Positions 29,201-37,712 of a stretch of 64,000 bases of DNA are shown in pieces (position 1 is the first letter of the stretch; every line of letters begins with the position of its first letter). The notes beneath the pieces are model-generated. The model was not told the DNA's origin. It ran no database searches and saw nothing but the letters and a program-made list of their open reading frames with translations. The stretch spans positions 248,001 through 312,000 of the forward strand of contig NZ_BMQW01000002.1 in the NCBI RefSeq assembly GCF_014648315.1, in the 5' to 3' direction. Origin of the DNA: Shewanella ulleungensis. Lineage in GTDB: Bacteria > Pseudomonadota > Gammaproteobacteria > Enterobacterales > Shewanellaceae. Both the position numbers and the translations under genes were made by a program.

Positions 29201-29337
29201 TAACTGTGGGAGTCCTTGTACCAACAACGACGACTTCTGGCAGTAGCAGTGGTGGTAGTGTCGGGTTCATTGAATTGTTATGGGGTGTCTTTGGCCTGTT
29301 ATTAACCCGCAGACGTTTCAACTCAACGCGTCATTAG
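26242..29337 (+). CDS. large secreted protein with sialidase-like repeats and GlyGly-CTERM anchor
   Basis: The 1031-aa protein has a signal peptide (about 1-25, ending AFA). Asp-box-like segments (VSKDDGISWSLPVNIS near 90, RRSYDGGHTWTGTQN near 710, KTRDGGRTYEPLKL near 790) suggest a beta-propeller of the BNR/sialidase type. The C-terminus has GSSSGGSVGF, a hydrophobic helix and RRR, the GlyGly-CTERM signal cut by rhombosortase in Shewanella and Vibrio. It resembles the family annotated as choice-of-anchor O. No catalytic residues of sialidases were identified, so enzyme activity is not claimed. Its sigma-54 promoter implies control by the divergent activator. Confidence 0.78.
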   Translation: MKFKRLLYCMAAAYLATATCSIAFASDVLAISPQDEGGVLTEDLASKGKIVRLPNGDLVSAYAYGNSQSQTVYDVKAQKEHPAQDIFIRVSKDDGISWSLPVNISDTARKISKKSNWVTDGNGGVSLADFYGDSGKPSIFAASGYVAVTWDDKYCPAIGTDSASLDDDLPDYNYHQGASTYIDRDGRQLPFSCTYIAYTKNPSAVDANNTPTGGTWKREQLSFGERDAKQNTPHATTYSDGTKVAWNVSWQEDPEGLKTGDADGPGDGASGANVNKGTDIWYTYIDDMKAPALADISFAANVSRVTNNFKTFKKREGDDVVTELTGYLDPVCATKPECADNQPLLVETGKEGASRANLGLVQVPGQKPVTIIAYEETKGGGEGVDFGKVVRYHRFTFDNPPASYINVAFSSGLQKGGSSTDNSQNQNQPGAKGNYTDDGTVYSNEDIQNAYPDTEGVVSDVYQSPDWEDPARIGCVLSNPGENARRVRFFYNQVAGMDEAINQSGTKLMVFWKEGAYDQGGPSDIMGRIGVVGEDATNTGLTPLDFTPVVDTSFTTFTRYVLTSTGTVVYPNGVGGYVDGIGNVVDVADGDAVLDVTYEEAGGCHYYLTDNERDSIPPVTLSDRINNSVAINLSTNAIAEVTTDDTTKTIEALSITTENNNLEDARAHRGAINGDIILFGYSYTSDWALAKYTTEDNYNFFTRRSYDGGHTWTGTQNMTNYLPAFEVDIKEPRIVGAPNSTSACDVVNAPDGENCQDPNTFILAWGSIKNTLAHIGTGTELDVFVTKTRDGGRTYEPLKLLSANITVPLDPEGEADFESQLRMKPNGDNLYAVWMESSTDAAGYEDTVVRYRAEADLEDAGAPVTILDDGTAIYNITRPITVDQGSVTGLVVSKTTATGTEYTYPMPQFSYNVTGLAEGSTIVVTINFGSSLPDDFVLLKVKADGTTVEVNGTDWDLIGDNLIQVSITDGGDLDEDGMANGTIVDPVTVGVLVPTTTTSGSSSGGSVGFIELLWGVFGLLLTRRRFNSTRH

Positions 29338-29357
29338 TTCGATTTAACCTTATGTGT

Positions 29358-29388
29358 AAAGCCTCCTTCTACAAAGGAGGCTTTTTTT
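29358..29388 (+). terminator. rho-independent terminator after the GlyGly-CTERM gene
   Basis: AAAGCCTCCTT pairs perfectly with AAGGAGGCTTT across a short loop, and a T tract follows. Confidence 0.88.
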
Positions 29389-29785
29389 GCCCTGTTTTAC
29401 TCACAACATGGGAGACGATCATCTTCTCAACAGCATTAACCTGTTCTACTTGAGTGTCTTGCCCCCATTTGCCGATTGACTCATTTCGCCGATTAATAAT
29501 TATCTTGCTATGAATAAATTCACAAGTTTCATATCTTAAAAATTGTTATCCATGCCCTGCATACAACTATTTAGCGCAAACAGTCATAAATGATATGATA
29601 TCTACCATATTACTACGAAGCTCAAACTCACCTAGTAAAGGCGTGGCAATTTTGGCCTAATTATCTGTGTGATGGATGCGGCAAATCTGTTTTTTATTTG
29701 ATTGATATTAGCTGTATTTCTTTTCTGTCGTCTTTTATTAGGGCGTTCAAACTTATAGATTTCAGCATTACTGGAGACAAAATTC
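29389..29785. other. intergenic region before aguA
   Basis: This stretch of about 400 bp lies between the terminator and aguA. It is AT-rich and must hold the aguA promoter. I see no clear operator, hairpin or coding frame of its own; a short open frame at 29698 is most likely a shadow running into aguA. Confidence 0.4.
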
Positions 29786-30898
29786 ATGACAAACGCGAAT
29801 GTGGATGCCACGCAATTATCTACAAAGCCATCGCAAGATGGTTTTTATATGCCAGCCGAATGGGCTGCGCAGCAAGCTGTGTGGATGCTTTGGCCATATC
29901 GCCCAGATAACTGGCGCTCAGCTGGGGCTTATGCTCAAGCTACATTTGCAAAAGTAGCAGATGCCATTGGTGCCGTTACACCTGTATACATGGGTGTTCC
30001 AAAGGCGTTTTTAACACAAGCTAAGACGGTTATGCCTGCTCATGTCACCTTGGTCGAAATCGACAGCGACGATTGTTGGGCCCGTGATACTGGCCCTACT
30101 GTTGTGGTGAATGCCAAGGGCGAATGCCGCGGTATTGATTGGGGCTTTAATGCCTGGGGTGGTCATAACGGCGGTTTATATTCTCCATGGGATAAAGACG
30201 AGCAAGTTGCTCAACAAATGAATGCACAACATAGTTTTGCTGCTTATCGTGCCCCGCTTATTCTTGAAGGTGGTTCAATTCATGTCGATGGTGAAGGCAC
30301 CTGCATGACCAGTGCTGAGTGTTTACTTAACAGCAACCGCAACCCAGATCTAACTCGTGAGCAAATAGAGGCTTATTTGTCTGAGTATTTAAATGTGCAG
30401 CAGTTTATCTGGTTAGAAGACGGCGTATACATGGATGAAACCGACGGACATATCGATAATATGTGCTGTTTTGCTCGCCCCGGAGAAGTGGTTTTACACT
30501 GGACTGACGATGAAAGTGATCCGCAGTATCCTCGCTCAAAAGCGGCTTTAGATGTGTTACAAAATGCGGTAGATGCACAAGGCCGTAAGTTAAAAATCCA
30601 TTTAATGCCACAACCGGGTCCTTTGTATTGCACTGAAGAAGAAGCCCAAGGCGTAGAAGTGGGTACGGGTGTGCCACGTACGGCGGGTGAGCGTTTGGCT
30701 GGCTCATATGTGAACTTTTTAATCACCAATCAGCGCATTGTATTCCCACTGCTAGACCCTGCAACAGATGATATCGCTGCACAAAAATTGCAAGATATTT
30801 TCCCAGAGTATGAGATTGTCGGTGTGCCTGCTCGTGAAATTTTATTGGGCGGCGGTAATATTCACTGTATTACCCAACAGATCCCCTCTGGACAGTAA
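29786..30898 (+). CDS. aguA: agmatine deiminase
   Basis: The 370-aa protein belongs to the guanidino-group-modifying superfamily and has the agmatine deiminase pattern: [23 protein letters not shown] at the N-terminus, [13 protein letters not shown] near 95, [12 protein letters not shown] near 160, DGHIDN near 225, and the catalytic cysteine C361 in GGGNIHC near the C-terminus. It converts agmatine to N-carbamoylputrescine and ammonia, in the arginine-to-putrescine route. N-carbamoylputrescine amidohydrolase (AguB) is not adjacent; a different amidase follows 110 bp later. A GGAG ribosome site 9 bases upstream supports the start. Confidence 0.92.
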   Translation: MTNANVDATQLSTKPSQDGFYMPAEWAAQQAVWMLWPYRPDNWRSAGAYAQATFAKVADAIGAVTPVYMGVPKAFLTQAKTVMPAHVTLVEIDSDDCWARDTGPTVVVNAKGECRGIDWGFNAWGGHNGGLYSPWDKDEQVAQQMNAQHSFAAYRAPLILEGGSIHVDGEGTCMTSAECLLNSNRNPDLTREQIEAYLSEYLNVQQFIWLEDGVYMDETDGHIDNMCCFARPGEVVLHWTDDESDPQYPRSKAALDVLQNAVDAQGRKLKIHLMPQPGPLYCTEEEAQGVEVGTGVPRTAGERLAGSYVNFLITNQRIVFPLLDPATDDIAAQKLQDIFPEYEIVGVPAREILLGGGNIHCITQQIPSGQ

Positions 30899-30933
30899 AT
30901 AAAAACCTAGATCAAGACCAAAATAAAAAGACA

Positions 30934-30960
30934 GACAGTGAAAGTTAAGTCACTGTCTTT
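30934..30960 (+). terminator. hairpin between aguA and the amidase gene
   Basis: GACAGTGA (30934-30941) pairs with TCACTGTC (30950-30957) and a short T run follows. It may end aguA transcription or attenuate read-through into the amidase gene. Confidence 0.5.
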
Positions 30961-31008
30961 CTAAATAATTACTTTTAAAAGCCATGGGCTTAAAGAAGAG
31001 GTTTTAAT

Positions 31009-32715
31009 ATGTTCGAAGTCACTGAAATTTCTATTTCCGAGTTGCGTGCCGCGCTAGAGTCGGGCCGTACTACATCGGTTGAACTCGTGCAGTCATATTT
31101 AGCGCGAGTTGATGCTTATGACGGCCCAGCGACAGAGACAAAGCTCAATGCATTGGTAGTGCGCAATCAAGAGGCGCTAAAAGAAGCCGAGGCGTCAGAT
31201 GCACGAAGGGCTCGTGGCGAAACATTGAGCCCACTAGATGGCATTCCTTATACCGCAAAAGACAGCTACCTCGTTAAGGGGTTAACGGCGGCGTCGGGCA
31301 GCCCAGCATTTAAAGATTTAGTGGCCCAATACGATGCTTTTGCCGTTGAACGTCTGCGTGAAGCAGGAGCTATATGCTTAGGTAAAACCAATATGCCACC
31401 TATGGCTAATGGTGGTATGCAACGCGGTCATTATGGCCGTGCTGAAAGCCCATACAATGCCAATTACCTTACCGCGCCTTTTGCTTCTGGCTCTTCTAAT
31501 GGTGCCGGTACCGGTACTGCCGCAAGTTATTCTGCGTTTGGCTTAGCTGAAGAGACATGGTCGAGCGGCCGAGGCCCTGCATCAAATAACGGTTTGTGTG
31601 CCTACACGCCTTCGCGCGGGGTAATTTCTGTGCGCGGTAACTGGCCACTGACACCGACTATGGATGTCGTGGTGCCTTACACTCGCACCATGTCAGATAT
31701 GCTCGAAGTGCTTGATGTGATTGTTGCCGACGACCCCATTACTCGCGGCGACTTATGGCGCTTGCAACCTTGGGGTGAGATCCCGAAAGCCTCAAGTGTG
31801 CGTCCACAATCTTATTTGGATCTTGCGGCTCAAGCTGACACCTTAAAAGGTAAGCGTTTCGGCTTGCCACGTATGTTTATCAATAAAGATGAATTGGCTG
31901 GCACCAGCGAAAACCCAGGTATTGGCGGCCCAACGGGTCAGCGTATTAATACCCGAGCATCGGTAATTGACCTTTGTGAGGCTGCTCGTAAAGTATTGGA
32001 GGCCGCTGGGGCTGAAGTCATTGAAGTTGATTTCCCACTGGTATCAAATTGCGAAGGTGACCGCCCAGGTGCACCGACCGTTTACAACCGCGGCATAGTG
32101 ACGCCTGAGTTTCTTGAGGATGAACTGTGGGAGCTTTCTGGTTGGGCTTTAGATGAGTTTTTGCGCGCCAATAATGACCCTAAACTGAACAAACTGTCTG
32201 ACGTGAACGGCCATTTGATTTTCCCGCATGACTTAGGCACCTTGCCAAATCGTGAAGGTGATTTAGCCGCAGGCATGGATGAATACGTCAACATGGCTAA
32301 AAGAGGGCTTAAGTCGTATAACCAAATTGACAGCGTACCGGACGGTTTGCGCGGCTTAGAAAAAACACGCAAGTTGGACCTAGAAGACTGGATGGACGAG
32401 CTCAAACTCGATGCCGTGTTGTTCCCAACGGTTGCAGATGTGGGCCCTGCTGATGCGCATGTAAATCCCGCTTCAGCTGATATCGCATGGAGTAATGGTG
32501 TTTGGGTTGCTAATGGCAACTTGGCGATTCGTCACTTAGGTGTGCCGACAGTGACTGTGCCAATGGGCGTGATGGCTGATATTGGCATGCCAGTTGGGTT
32601 AACGTTTGCAGGCCGAGCTTATGATGACAACAAGCTCTTAAGTTTTGCTAGTGCATTTGAATCAACGGGCAACAAGCGCGTTATTCCACCTCGCACACCA
32701 GCGCTTGGTCAATAA
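31009..32715 (+). CDS. amidase (amidase signature family)
   Basis: The 568-aa cytosolic protein belongs to the amidase signature superfamily. The catalytic lysine K84 is in PYTAKDSY, a cis-Ser region is ASGSSNGAG (S162/S163), and the likely nucleophile is S186 in the nonstandard sequence WSSGRGPASNN, which replaces the usual TGGSxRxPA. Family members hydrolyse small amides such as acetamide or allophanate, or biuret-type substrates. Position after aguA suggests a role in polyamine or nitrogen metabolism, but the carbamoylputrescine step normally uses an unrelated nitrilase-fold enzyme. Function is not assigned. A terminator follows at 32758. Confidence 0.82.
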   Translation: MFEVTEISISELRAALESGRTTSVELVQSYLARVDAYDGPATETKLNALVVRNQEALKEAEASDARRARGETLSPLDGIPYTAKDSYLVKGLTAASGSPAFKDLVAQYDAFAVERLREAGAICLGKTNMPPMANGGMQRGHYGRAESPYNANYLTAPFASGSSNGAGTGTAASYSAFGLAEETWSSGRGPASNNGLCAYTPSRGVISVRGNWPLTPTMDVVVPYTRTMSDMLEVLDVIVADDPITRGDLWRLQPWGEIPKASSVRPQSYLDLAAQADTLKGKRFGLPRMFINKDELAGTSENPGIGGPTGQRINTRASVIDLCEAARKVLEAAGAEVIEVDFPLVSNCEGDRPGAPTVYNRGIVTPEFLEDELWELSGWALDEFLRANNDPKLNKLSDVNGHLIFPHDLGTLPNREGDLAAGMDEYVNMAKRGLKSYNQIDSVPDGLRGLEKTRKLDLEDWMDELKLDAVLFPTVADVGPADAHVNPASADIAWSNGVWVANGNLAIRHLGVPTVTVPMGVMADIGMPVGLTFAGRAYDDNKLLSFASAFESTGNKRVIPPRTPALGQ

Positions 32716-32757
32716 GCATTAAAGTGAAGTGCTAAATTAACCACTAAGCATTGATAC

Positions 32758-32797
32758 AAAAACGGGATGGGCTTTGATAAAGCCATCCCGTTTTTTG
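32758..32797 (+). terminator. rho-independent terminator after the amidase gene
   Basis: AACGGGATGG pairs with CCATCCCGTT, with an inner GCTTT/AAAG stem and one bulged G, followed by a T tract. Confidence 0.85.
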
Positions 32798-32997
32798 TTT
32801 TTAGAGTTCAGAGGGGGCGGATATTTTACTGAAGCTCGTTTGAATCACTTAAGTTTAATGAGTCGAGACAAGTGAACGTTACTTGAACGAAAGAGGTACA
32901 AAACCCAATATGACTCTAGCTAAAGTGCATCAAATTGACCTGGTGGCTCTAAGTGTAGATTAAATCTAGACTGCCTATATACGGCTTAAATCTAGGG

Positions 32998-34413
32998 TTA
33001 ACCTTTATCTGAAGGCGTATCAATTGCCCCATCCGTTGATGGCATTTCGTCAACCGCTACTTGTTTTTGCGAACGATTCACTAGTACGACTAACAGCAAT
33101 ACCGGAAACCCTATCAAACTTGCAGCAACAAAGAAGTTGATATAGCCAAATGCATCTACGTATAAGCCTGAGAATCCGGCGATAAACTTTGGGAATAACA
33201 GCATGATTGATGATAACAATGCATATTGTGTGGCGCTGTAGCCGCTGCTGGTTAAGCTAGACAAATAAGCAATGAATGCTGCGGTGGCAATACCTGCGCT
33301 GAAGTTATCGACCGAAATAGCAAAGGTTAAAAAGGGGATGTTGTAGCCAATATAAGCCTGCCACGCGAACAGTAAATTGGTTATGGCGACTAACAATGCA
33401 CCTAAGAATAGTATCTTCATGGTGCCATAGCGCATCAATAACACACCACCAAAAGCCGCGCCAACCAAGGTCATGATTAAGCCGTAGACTTTACTGATAA
33501 ATGCGATTTCTTCTTTGTTAAAGCCCATGTCAACGTAAAATACGTTGGCCATAATACCCATTACGATGTCTGAAATACGATAACAAGAAATCAGCAGTAA
33601 GATTAAAATGGCACTCTTGCCATAGCGTTTAAAGAAGTCAATAAATGGCAATACACTGGCGCTATAAAGCCAAGCCATTGCACCTGCTATTTTCTTTGGG
33701 TATTTTGCGGCAAAATCAGATCGTAGTTGACGCTCTTTTTCGTCGGCATGTTTGGTATCGACTTGTGGTTCCTGACTAAAAAGAGTGGTTAAAATGCCCA
33801 CTCCCATTAACATTGCCATCGCAAAGTATGCGGTTTGCCAGGCTTCTAAGTTGTAAGTGTCGTCACCAGGAGAAACCCATGCTGCGATAGTTAAGGCTCC
33901 CGCAGTGGCAATAATCATCGCACTGCGATACCCCACTTGGTAAGCCGCTGCAAGGGCTGCTTGCATTTTTTCGGGGGCCGATTCAATCCTAAATGCGTCG
34001 ATAACAATATCTTGAGTGGCAGAAGCAAATGCGAGTAATAAAGCACATAAAGCTAAGCGCTCAAGATTAACCACAGGGTCGCTTATTGACATGCCTAAAA
34101 TGGCACCGACTAAACACAATTGAGCAAACAGCATCCAGCCACGACGTCGCCCTAAAAAGCGAGTAAACAAAGGCAGTGACATACGGTCCACTAGGGGAGA
34201 CCATGCCCACTTAAATGCGTAGGTTAGGGCTATCCAGCTAAAATACCCAATGGCGGCCCGGTCAACTCCGGCTTCACGCAGCCAAAAACTGAGTGTTGAA
34301 AAGACCAGCATAAGCGGTAGGCCAGCAGAGAATCCCAGCAATAATAAAATGAATACACGTTTGTGATAATAAACCGATAAGGCTTCACGAGCTTGAGAAA
34401 AGAAAACCGACAT
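32998..34413 (-). CDS. AmpG-family MFS permease (muropeptide transporter)
   Basis: The 471-aa major facilitator protein has about 12-14 helices. The N-terminal half has GFSAGLPLMLVFSTLSFWLREAG, WSPLVDRM, LGRRRGW and DIVIDAFRIE, a pattern characteristic of AmpG, which imports GlcNAc-anhydromuropeptides for cell-wall recycling. A polar cytoplasmic loop (about 210-245) separates the halves, and the C-terminal tail is hydrophilic. E. coli AmpG is about 491 aa. No ampD or other recycling gene is adjacent, so AmpG function is supported by motifs only. No strong ribosome site is visible. Confidence 0.78.
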   Translation of the reverse strand: MSVFFSQAREALSVYYHKRVFILLLLGFSAGLPLMLVFSTLSFWLREAGVDRAAIGYFSWIALTYAFKWAWSPLVDRMSLPLFTRFLGRRRGWMLFAQLCLVGAILGMSISDPVVNLERLALCALLLAFASATQDIVIDAFRIESAPEKMQAALAAAYQVGYRSAMIIATAGALTIAAWVSPGDDTYNLEAWQTAYFAMAMLMGVGILTTLFSQEPQVDTKHADEKERQLRSDFAAKYPKKIAGAMAWLYSASVLPFIDFFKRYGKSAILILLLISCYRISDIVMGIMANVFYVDMGFNKEEIAFISKVYGLIMTLVGAAFGGVLLMRYGTMKILFLGALLVAITNLLFAWQAYIGYNIPFLTFAISVDNFSAGIATAAFIAYLSSLTSSGYSATQYALLSSIMLLFPKFIAGFSGLYVDAFGYINFFVAASLIGFPVLLLVVLVNRSQKQVAVDEMPSTDGAIDTPSDKG

Positions 34414-34513
34414 AAGACAACTGGATAAAGGAGAATGGCTCTAGCTTATGTTGCAAGGGGTTTAGGTTCAAGCCATTCACGCAGTTTATTGAACGAGTTT
34501 GAGTTAAAAATGA

Positions 34514-34840
34514 TTAAGGTCGGATACCAATACAACTTTGAGGCATATTGCCGCCGATATTGATGTAGTCACAGCAGTCATGTATTTGCTGTCTAAGATA
34601 CTGGTTACCTTTGATTGCCCATCCAGACCAATGATCGAAGCAATAGAGTAAATGCCAAAATACTTTTTCAGTGTCGCTGGGTTGATCGGCCAGCAGCTTA
34701 CCTGAAATACATTGCCACTCTTCTAACACGTCCCACATATAAAGTTGAATTTCTTTGTAATCAAGTTGGTTTTCTAAGAAGGCTTTGCCGTAATAGGCTA
34801 ATTGTGGCGCTTTGGTTTCGATAAAATCATTTGCTGTCAT
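34514..34840 (-). CDS. conserved hypothetical protein
   Basis: The 108-aa reading from ATG 34840 is preferred because AAGGA lies before it; a longer frame to 34912 has no such site. It is hydrophilic with several aromatic residues (MWDVLEEWQCISG, VFWHLLYCFDHWSGW) and no signal peptide or membrane helix. I do not recognise a named domain. It is probably a small cytosolic protein, separated from ampG by 100 bp and likely transcribed alone. Confidence 0.6.
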   Translation of the reverse strand: MTANDFIETKAPQLAYYGKAFLENQLDYKEIQLYMWDVLEEWQCISGKLLADQPSDTEKVFWHLLYCFDHWSGWAIKGNQYLRQQIHDCCDYINIGGNMPQSCIGIRP

Positions 34841-35072
34841 GAAGAATGTCCTTGGTAATGAATGCATGATGAAACAGCGACTACATTGATTAAAATTAGA
34901 GTATAGACCCAAATTTTGGTCATGACAGAAAATATGACAAAATTAATTTATGTTAAATTAATAGATAATTACTCATTAAATTAGATGGTTGAAAAGTAAG
35001 CTAATAAAAATGTCAGTAAAAACAACAAGCGGAAATATGATGGGTGTTCAGAAAATATACATCTAGCCGATA

Positions 35073-35105
35073 ACGCGCTTAACCGTTAATGATGATTAAG
35101 CGCGT
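35073..35105. repeat. inverted repeat after the cyclophilin gene
   Basis: ACGCGCTTAA (35073-35082) pairs with TTAAGCGCGT (35096-35105) across a 13-base loop. It lies 10 bp downstream of the minus-strand cyclophilin stop. No U tract follows on that strand, so it may be a weak terminator or an RNA-protecting hairpin. Confidence 0.5.
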
Positions 35106-35115
35106 AATAAATGAT

Positions 35116-35700
35116 TTAGCGTGGTAATAATGTCGCTTTTTTAAGCAGTACAGTTTTAACGGGGACATCTGGCCAATTTAATGTGCTGTTATGCTCGGTT
35201 TCAACCATAGAGATCGCTTCAAGTACATCCATACCTTGGGTTACTTCGCCAAACACTGTGTATCCCCAACGTCGTTTTGATGGGTCTAATTTTTTGTTGT
35301 CGCCCACATTAAAATAAAATTGTCTTGTGGCCGAATGTGGGTCGTTATCTCGAGCCATGGCAATTGTGCCCATTGCATTAGACAGGCCATTTCCAGATTC
35401 GTTAACGATAGGCGCCATTGATGGGCGCTCTTCAAGTTTAGTGGTTAATCCGCCACCTTGGACGACAAACTCAGCAATAACACGATGAAAAATCGTGTTG
35501 TCGTACTCGCCTTTTACAACATAGGTTAAAAAGTTATCAATGGTTAATGGCGCGCGTGTACGGTCTAATTCAACCACAATTTTACCCATGCTGGTGTCGA
35601 ACTCCACTTGTGGATAAATAGTGTCCTTTTGAATATCAACAGCGGCTGAGACAGATAAACTGGTTACAAGCAACAGACTAGTGGCGAGCCATTTAAACAT
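35116..35700 (-). CDS. cyclophilin-type peptidyl-prolyl cis-trans isomerase, periplasmic
   Basis: The ATG at 35700 has AAGGA upstream and gives 194 aa with a signal peptide ending SVSA near residue 20. Cyclophilin motifs are present: VEFDTSMGKIVVELDRTRAPLTIDNF, FHRVIAEFVVQGGG with the catalytic FHR arginine, NESGNGLSN, IAMARDNDPHSATRQFYFNV and VFGEVTQGMDVLEAI. It resembles PpiA and assists folding of periplasmic and outer-membrane proteins. The next gene upstream on the same strand is a YajG-like lipoprotein 69 bp away, so they may share an operon. Confidence 0.88.
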   Translation of the reverse strand: MFKWLATSLLLVTSLSVSAAVDIQKDTIYPQVEFDTSMGKIVVELDRTRAPLTIDNFLTYVVKGEYDNTIFHRVIAEFVVQGGGLTTKLEERPSMAPIVNESGNGLSNAMGTIAMARDNDPHSATRQFYFNVGDNKKLDPSKRRWGYTVFGEVTQGMDVLEAISMVETEHNSTLNWPDVPVKTVLLKKATLLPR

Positions 35701-35769
35701 AGTGAGAGTCCTTTTTGGCGGCATCGTGTTAATGCCGCACAGCGCTAAATAGAGAAAATACCGAGAAGG

Positions 35770-36336
35770 TTATCGTTGAATAAACTGATGTAACTCATCA
35801 TCGTTAAGGATTTCGGTAGTGAGCTTGTCGATTAATTGATTGATGTCCAGCTCTAATGTGGCGAAGTCGGGGCTTAATGGACCTTTAAGATAGCCATTGG
35901 CGTTGTATGATTTAGTGAATTGCTGCTGTGCATTTTTTGCAAGCACATTGATCACCAAACGAGTTTTAGATTCAAAGCTGAATGTGGTGTCAGTAACATC
36001 CGCTAATAAGTAATTTAATTGAAATTGCACCGAGTTACGGGCGGCTGGGTCAACTACGTAGCCGGCTTTTATCATGCCGTTACGGAACAGCTTATCAAGT
36101 TGTTGGCGCATAGGCTCTGTGGTGCCAACCAATTGTGGCGTTTTATCGCCTTCAGTAATGCGTAACACAAAGCTCGCTTCACGAGTGTCTATGGTTTCTA
36201 CTAACACCTGAGTGTCAGATTCGGTTTGTAAGCTAACCGCGCCAAGCGTTGGATTAAGACCGATTTGAGTTGGCTCATAACTGGCACAAGCTGTGAGTAA
36301 TAGTGATGACAGTAAAACTGGAATGAGTGACTTCAT
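35770..36336 (-). CDS. YajG-family lipoprotein
   Basis: The 188-aa protein has a lipobox LLTAC at residues 13-17 after MKSLIPVLLSSLL. The mature part has beta-rich segments of the YajG family (TIDTREASFVLRI, YLLADVTDTTFSFESKTRLVINVLA). YajG homologues are outer-membrane lipoproteins of unknown function, often near ampG, which also lies close by here (32998-34413). The residue after Cys is Ala, which fits outer-membrane sorting. Confidence 0.72.
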   Translation of the reverse strand: MKSLIPVLLSSLLLTACASYEPTQIGLNPTLGAVSLQTESDTQVLVETIDTREASFVLRITEGDKTPQLVGTTEPMRQQLDKLFRNGMIKAGYVVDPAARNSVQFQLNYLLADVTDTTFSFESKTRLVINVLAKNAQQQFTKSYNANGYLKGPLSPDFATLELDINQLIDKLTTEILNDDELHQFIQR

Positions 36337-36525
36337 ATGGCAATAATTTTTAACAAAAGGTAACTAAAGGATACCAGAAATTGTTTACCATTCCAGTGCA
36401 ATAGCATATCGCTTAAACAATTGTGTATGGTGTTGACGTTTCGGATGCTCTATTGAGGCTGCTGTTTGCCTGTCAGTCTAAATGGTGACTTGAAGCTATC
36501 ATCAATTCAGTTTAGTTTGGTTAAA

Positions 36526-36570
36526 TTCTATTTCGTCGTTTTCTATTTCGATGAATTCTATTTCGTTGAC
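36526..36570 (+). repeat. three tandem 15-bp units upstream of the DUF2804 gene
   Basis: TTCTATTTCG recurs at 36526, 36541 and 36556, exactly 15 bp apart; the five bases after each copy vary. The run lies 28-72 bp before the chosen start codon. Because 15 is a multiple of three, the frame stays open through it, which explains a longer spurious open frame from 36466. Confidence 0.85.
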
Positions 36571-36597
36571 TCAATCGTCGCCGTGGCAGGAAAAACA

Positions 36598-37623
36598 ATG
36601 CAGCATGTTCAATCACAATTAGCGCCACCCAAATTGATCGCCACTGATAGACAACCAGTCTTTGGTGTTTTTGATGGTATTGTCGATTCACTCAATGTTA
36701 AACAGTTTGCTTATTTCAATGAGATGGACAAGCCTGCTTCAGCGTTATCTAAACACTTTGATTTTAAACAGTTTCAATTTATAAGCATTATTACCCCTCA
36801 TTATATTATAGCGTTGGCCATTGCTGATATCCGTTATGTTGCCAATGGTTTTTGTTACCTTTACGACATTAAAGCTAATAAGCTCAGTCAAACGCAATGG
36901 CTGACGCCGTTAGGCCTTGGATGTCAATTAAGTGTGTCCCCTAAGCAGGGACGAGCAAAAATAGGCAGTAAGCGCAAAGGTATTGCGATTAATATTGTCG
37001 AAGGTCAATGGCATGTTGAAATAAATTTGGCGGATATTCAGGCCAATTTACGCATCCAACCAGCACCATTAAGTTTGCCAATAAGTGTGTGTACGCCAAC
37101 TGGCTATAACGGCTGGACCTATACGCAAAAACACAATGGTTTAGCGGTGACAGGGCAGTTAACGATTCATCATGAGCCACAACCGTTACAACATGCGCTT
37201 GCTGGTTATGATTTTTCTGCAGGGTTTATGCGCCGAGAAACCAGCTGGCGCTGGGCATCAATTAATGCACAAACTGAGGCTGGGGTTATCGGGCTTAACC
37301 TTGCTGCTGGCGTTAATGAAACCGGCCAAACAGAAAATGTGATGTGGATAAATGGCGAACGACACTTATTGGGCGCCGCTAATTTTGATTTTAATCGACA
37401 CTCGCAACAAGATATATGGCATATCACCACCAATGATGGCCAGGTAGATTTGTATTTTAGGCCACTTAATCAGCGCAGCGAGAAACTCAACTTAATCTGG
37501 CTGAAGAATAATTTTAGGCAGTATATTGGCTATTTTAGTGGCGTAATAAACGATAACAACGGTAATCAATACCGCCTACATAATCAGCTTGGGCTAACAG
37601 AAGATCATTTTGCTAAATGGTGA
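36598..37623 (+). CDS. DUF2804 family protein
   Basis: The ATG at 36598 has AGGA 6 bases upstream and gives 341 aa; an upstream ATG at 36466 would add only repeat-encoded residues (FYFVV-type) unlikely to be real. The protein is beta-rich, with VFGVFDGIVDSLNVKQFAYF near the N-terminus, GWTYTQKHNGLAVTG in the middle and GYDFSAGFMRRETSWRWASINA, a pattern of the DUF2804 family. The function of that family is unknown. No signal peptide is seen. It is followed 89 bp later by a sterol desaturase gene. Confidence 0.72.
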   Translation: MQHVQSQLAPPKLIATDRQPVFGVFDGIVDSLNVKQFAYFNEMDKPASALSKHFDFKQFQFISIITPHYIIALAIADIRYVANGFCYLYDIKANKLSQTQWLTPLGLGCQLSVSPKQGRAKIGSKRKGIAINIVEGQWHVEINLADIQANLRIQPAPLSLPISVCTPTGYNGWTYTQKHNGLAVTGQLTIHHEPQPLQHALAGYDFSAGFMRRETSWRWASINAQTEAGVIGLNLAAGVNETGQTENVMWINGERHLLGAANFDFNRHSQQDIWHITTNDGQVDLYFRPLNQRSEKLNLIWLKNNFRQYIGYFSGVINDNNGNQYRLHNQLGLTEDHFAKW

Positions 37624-37712
37624 TGGGACCATAATGTAAAATGAGCAATATAAAGCGGCCGATTTCACTCGGTTGATGAAACGATAAAAATAATAATAAA
37701 TGGACAGTGAAT

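Noticed and set aside
30373..30729. Minus-strand open frames inside aguA
   Set aside because: Two overlapping frames with no start signals, antisense to a clear agmatine deiminase.
36466..36597. Extended start for the DUF2804 protein
   Set aside because: The added residues come only from the 15-bp tandem repeat region and show no family similarity; AGGA precedes ATG 36598.
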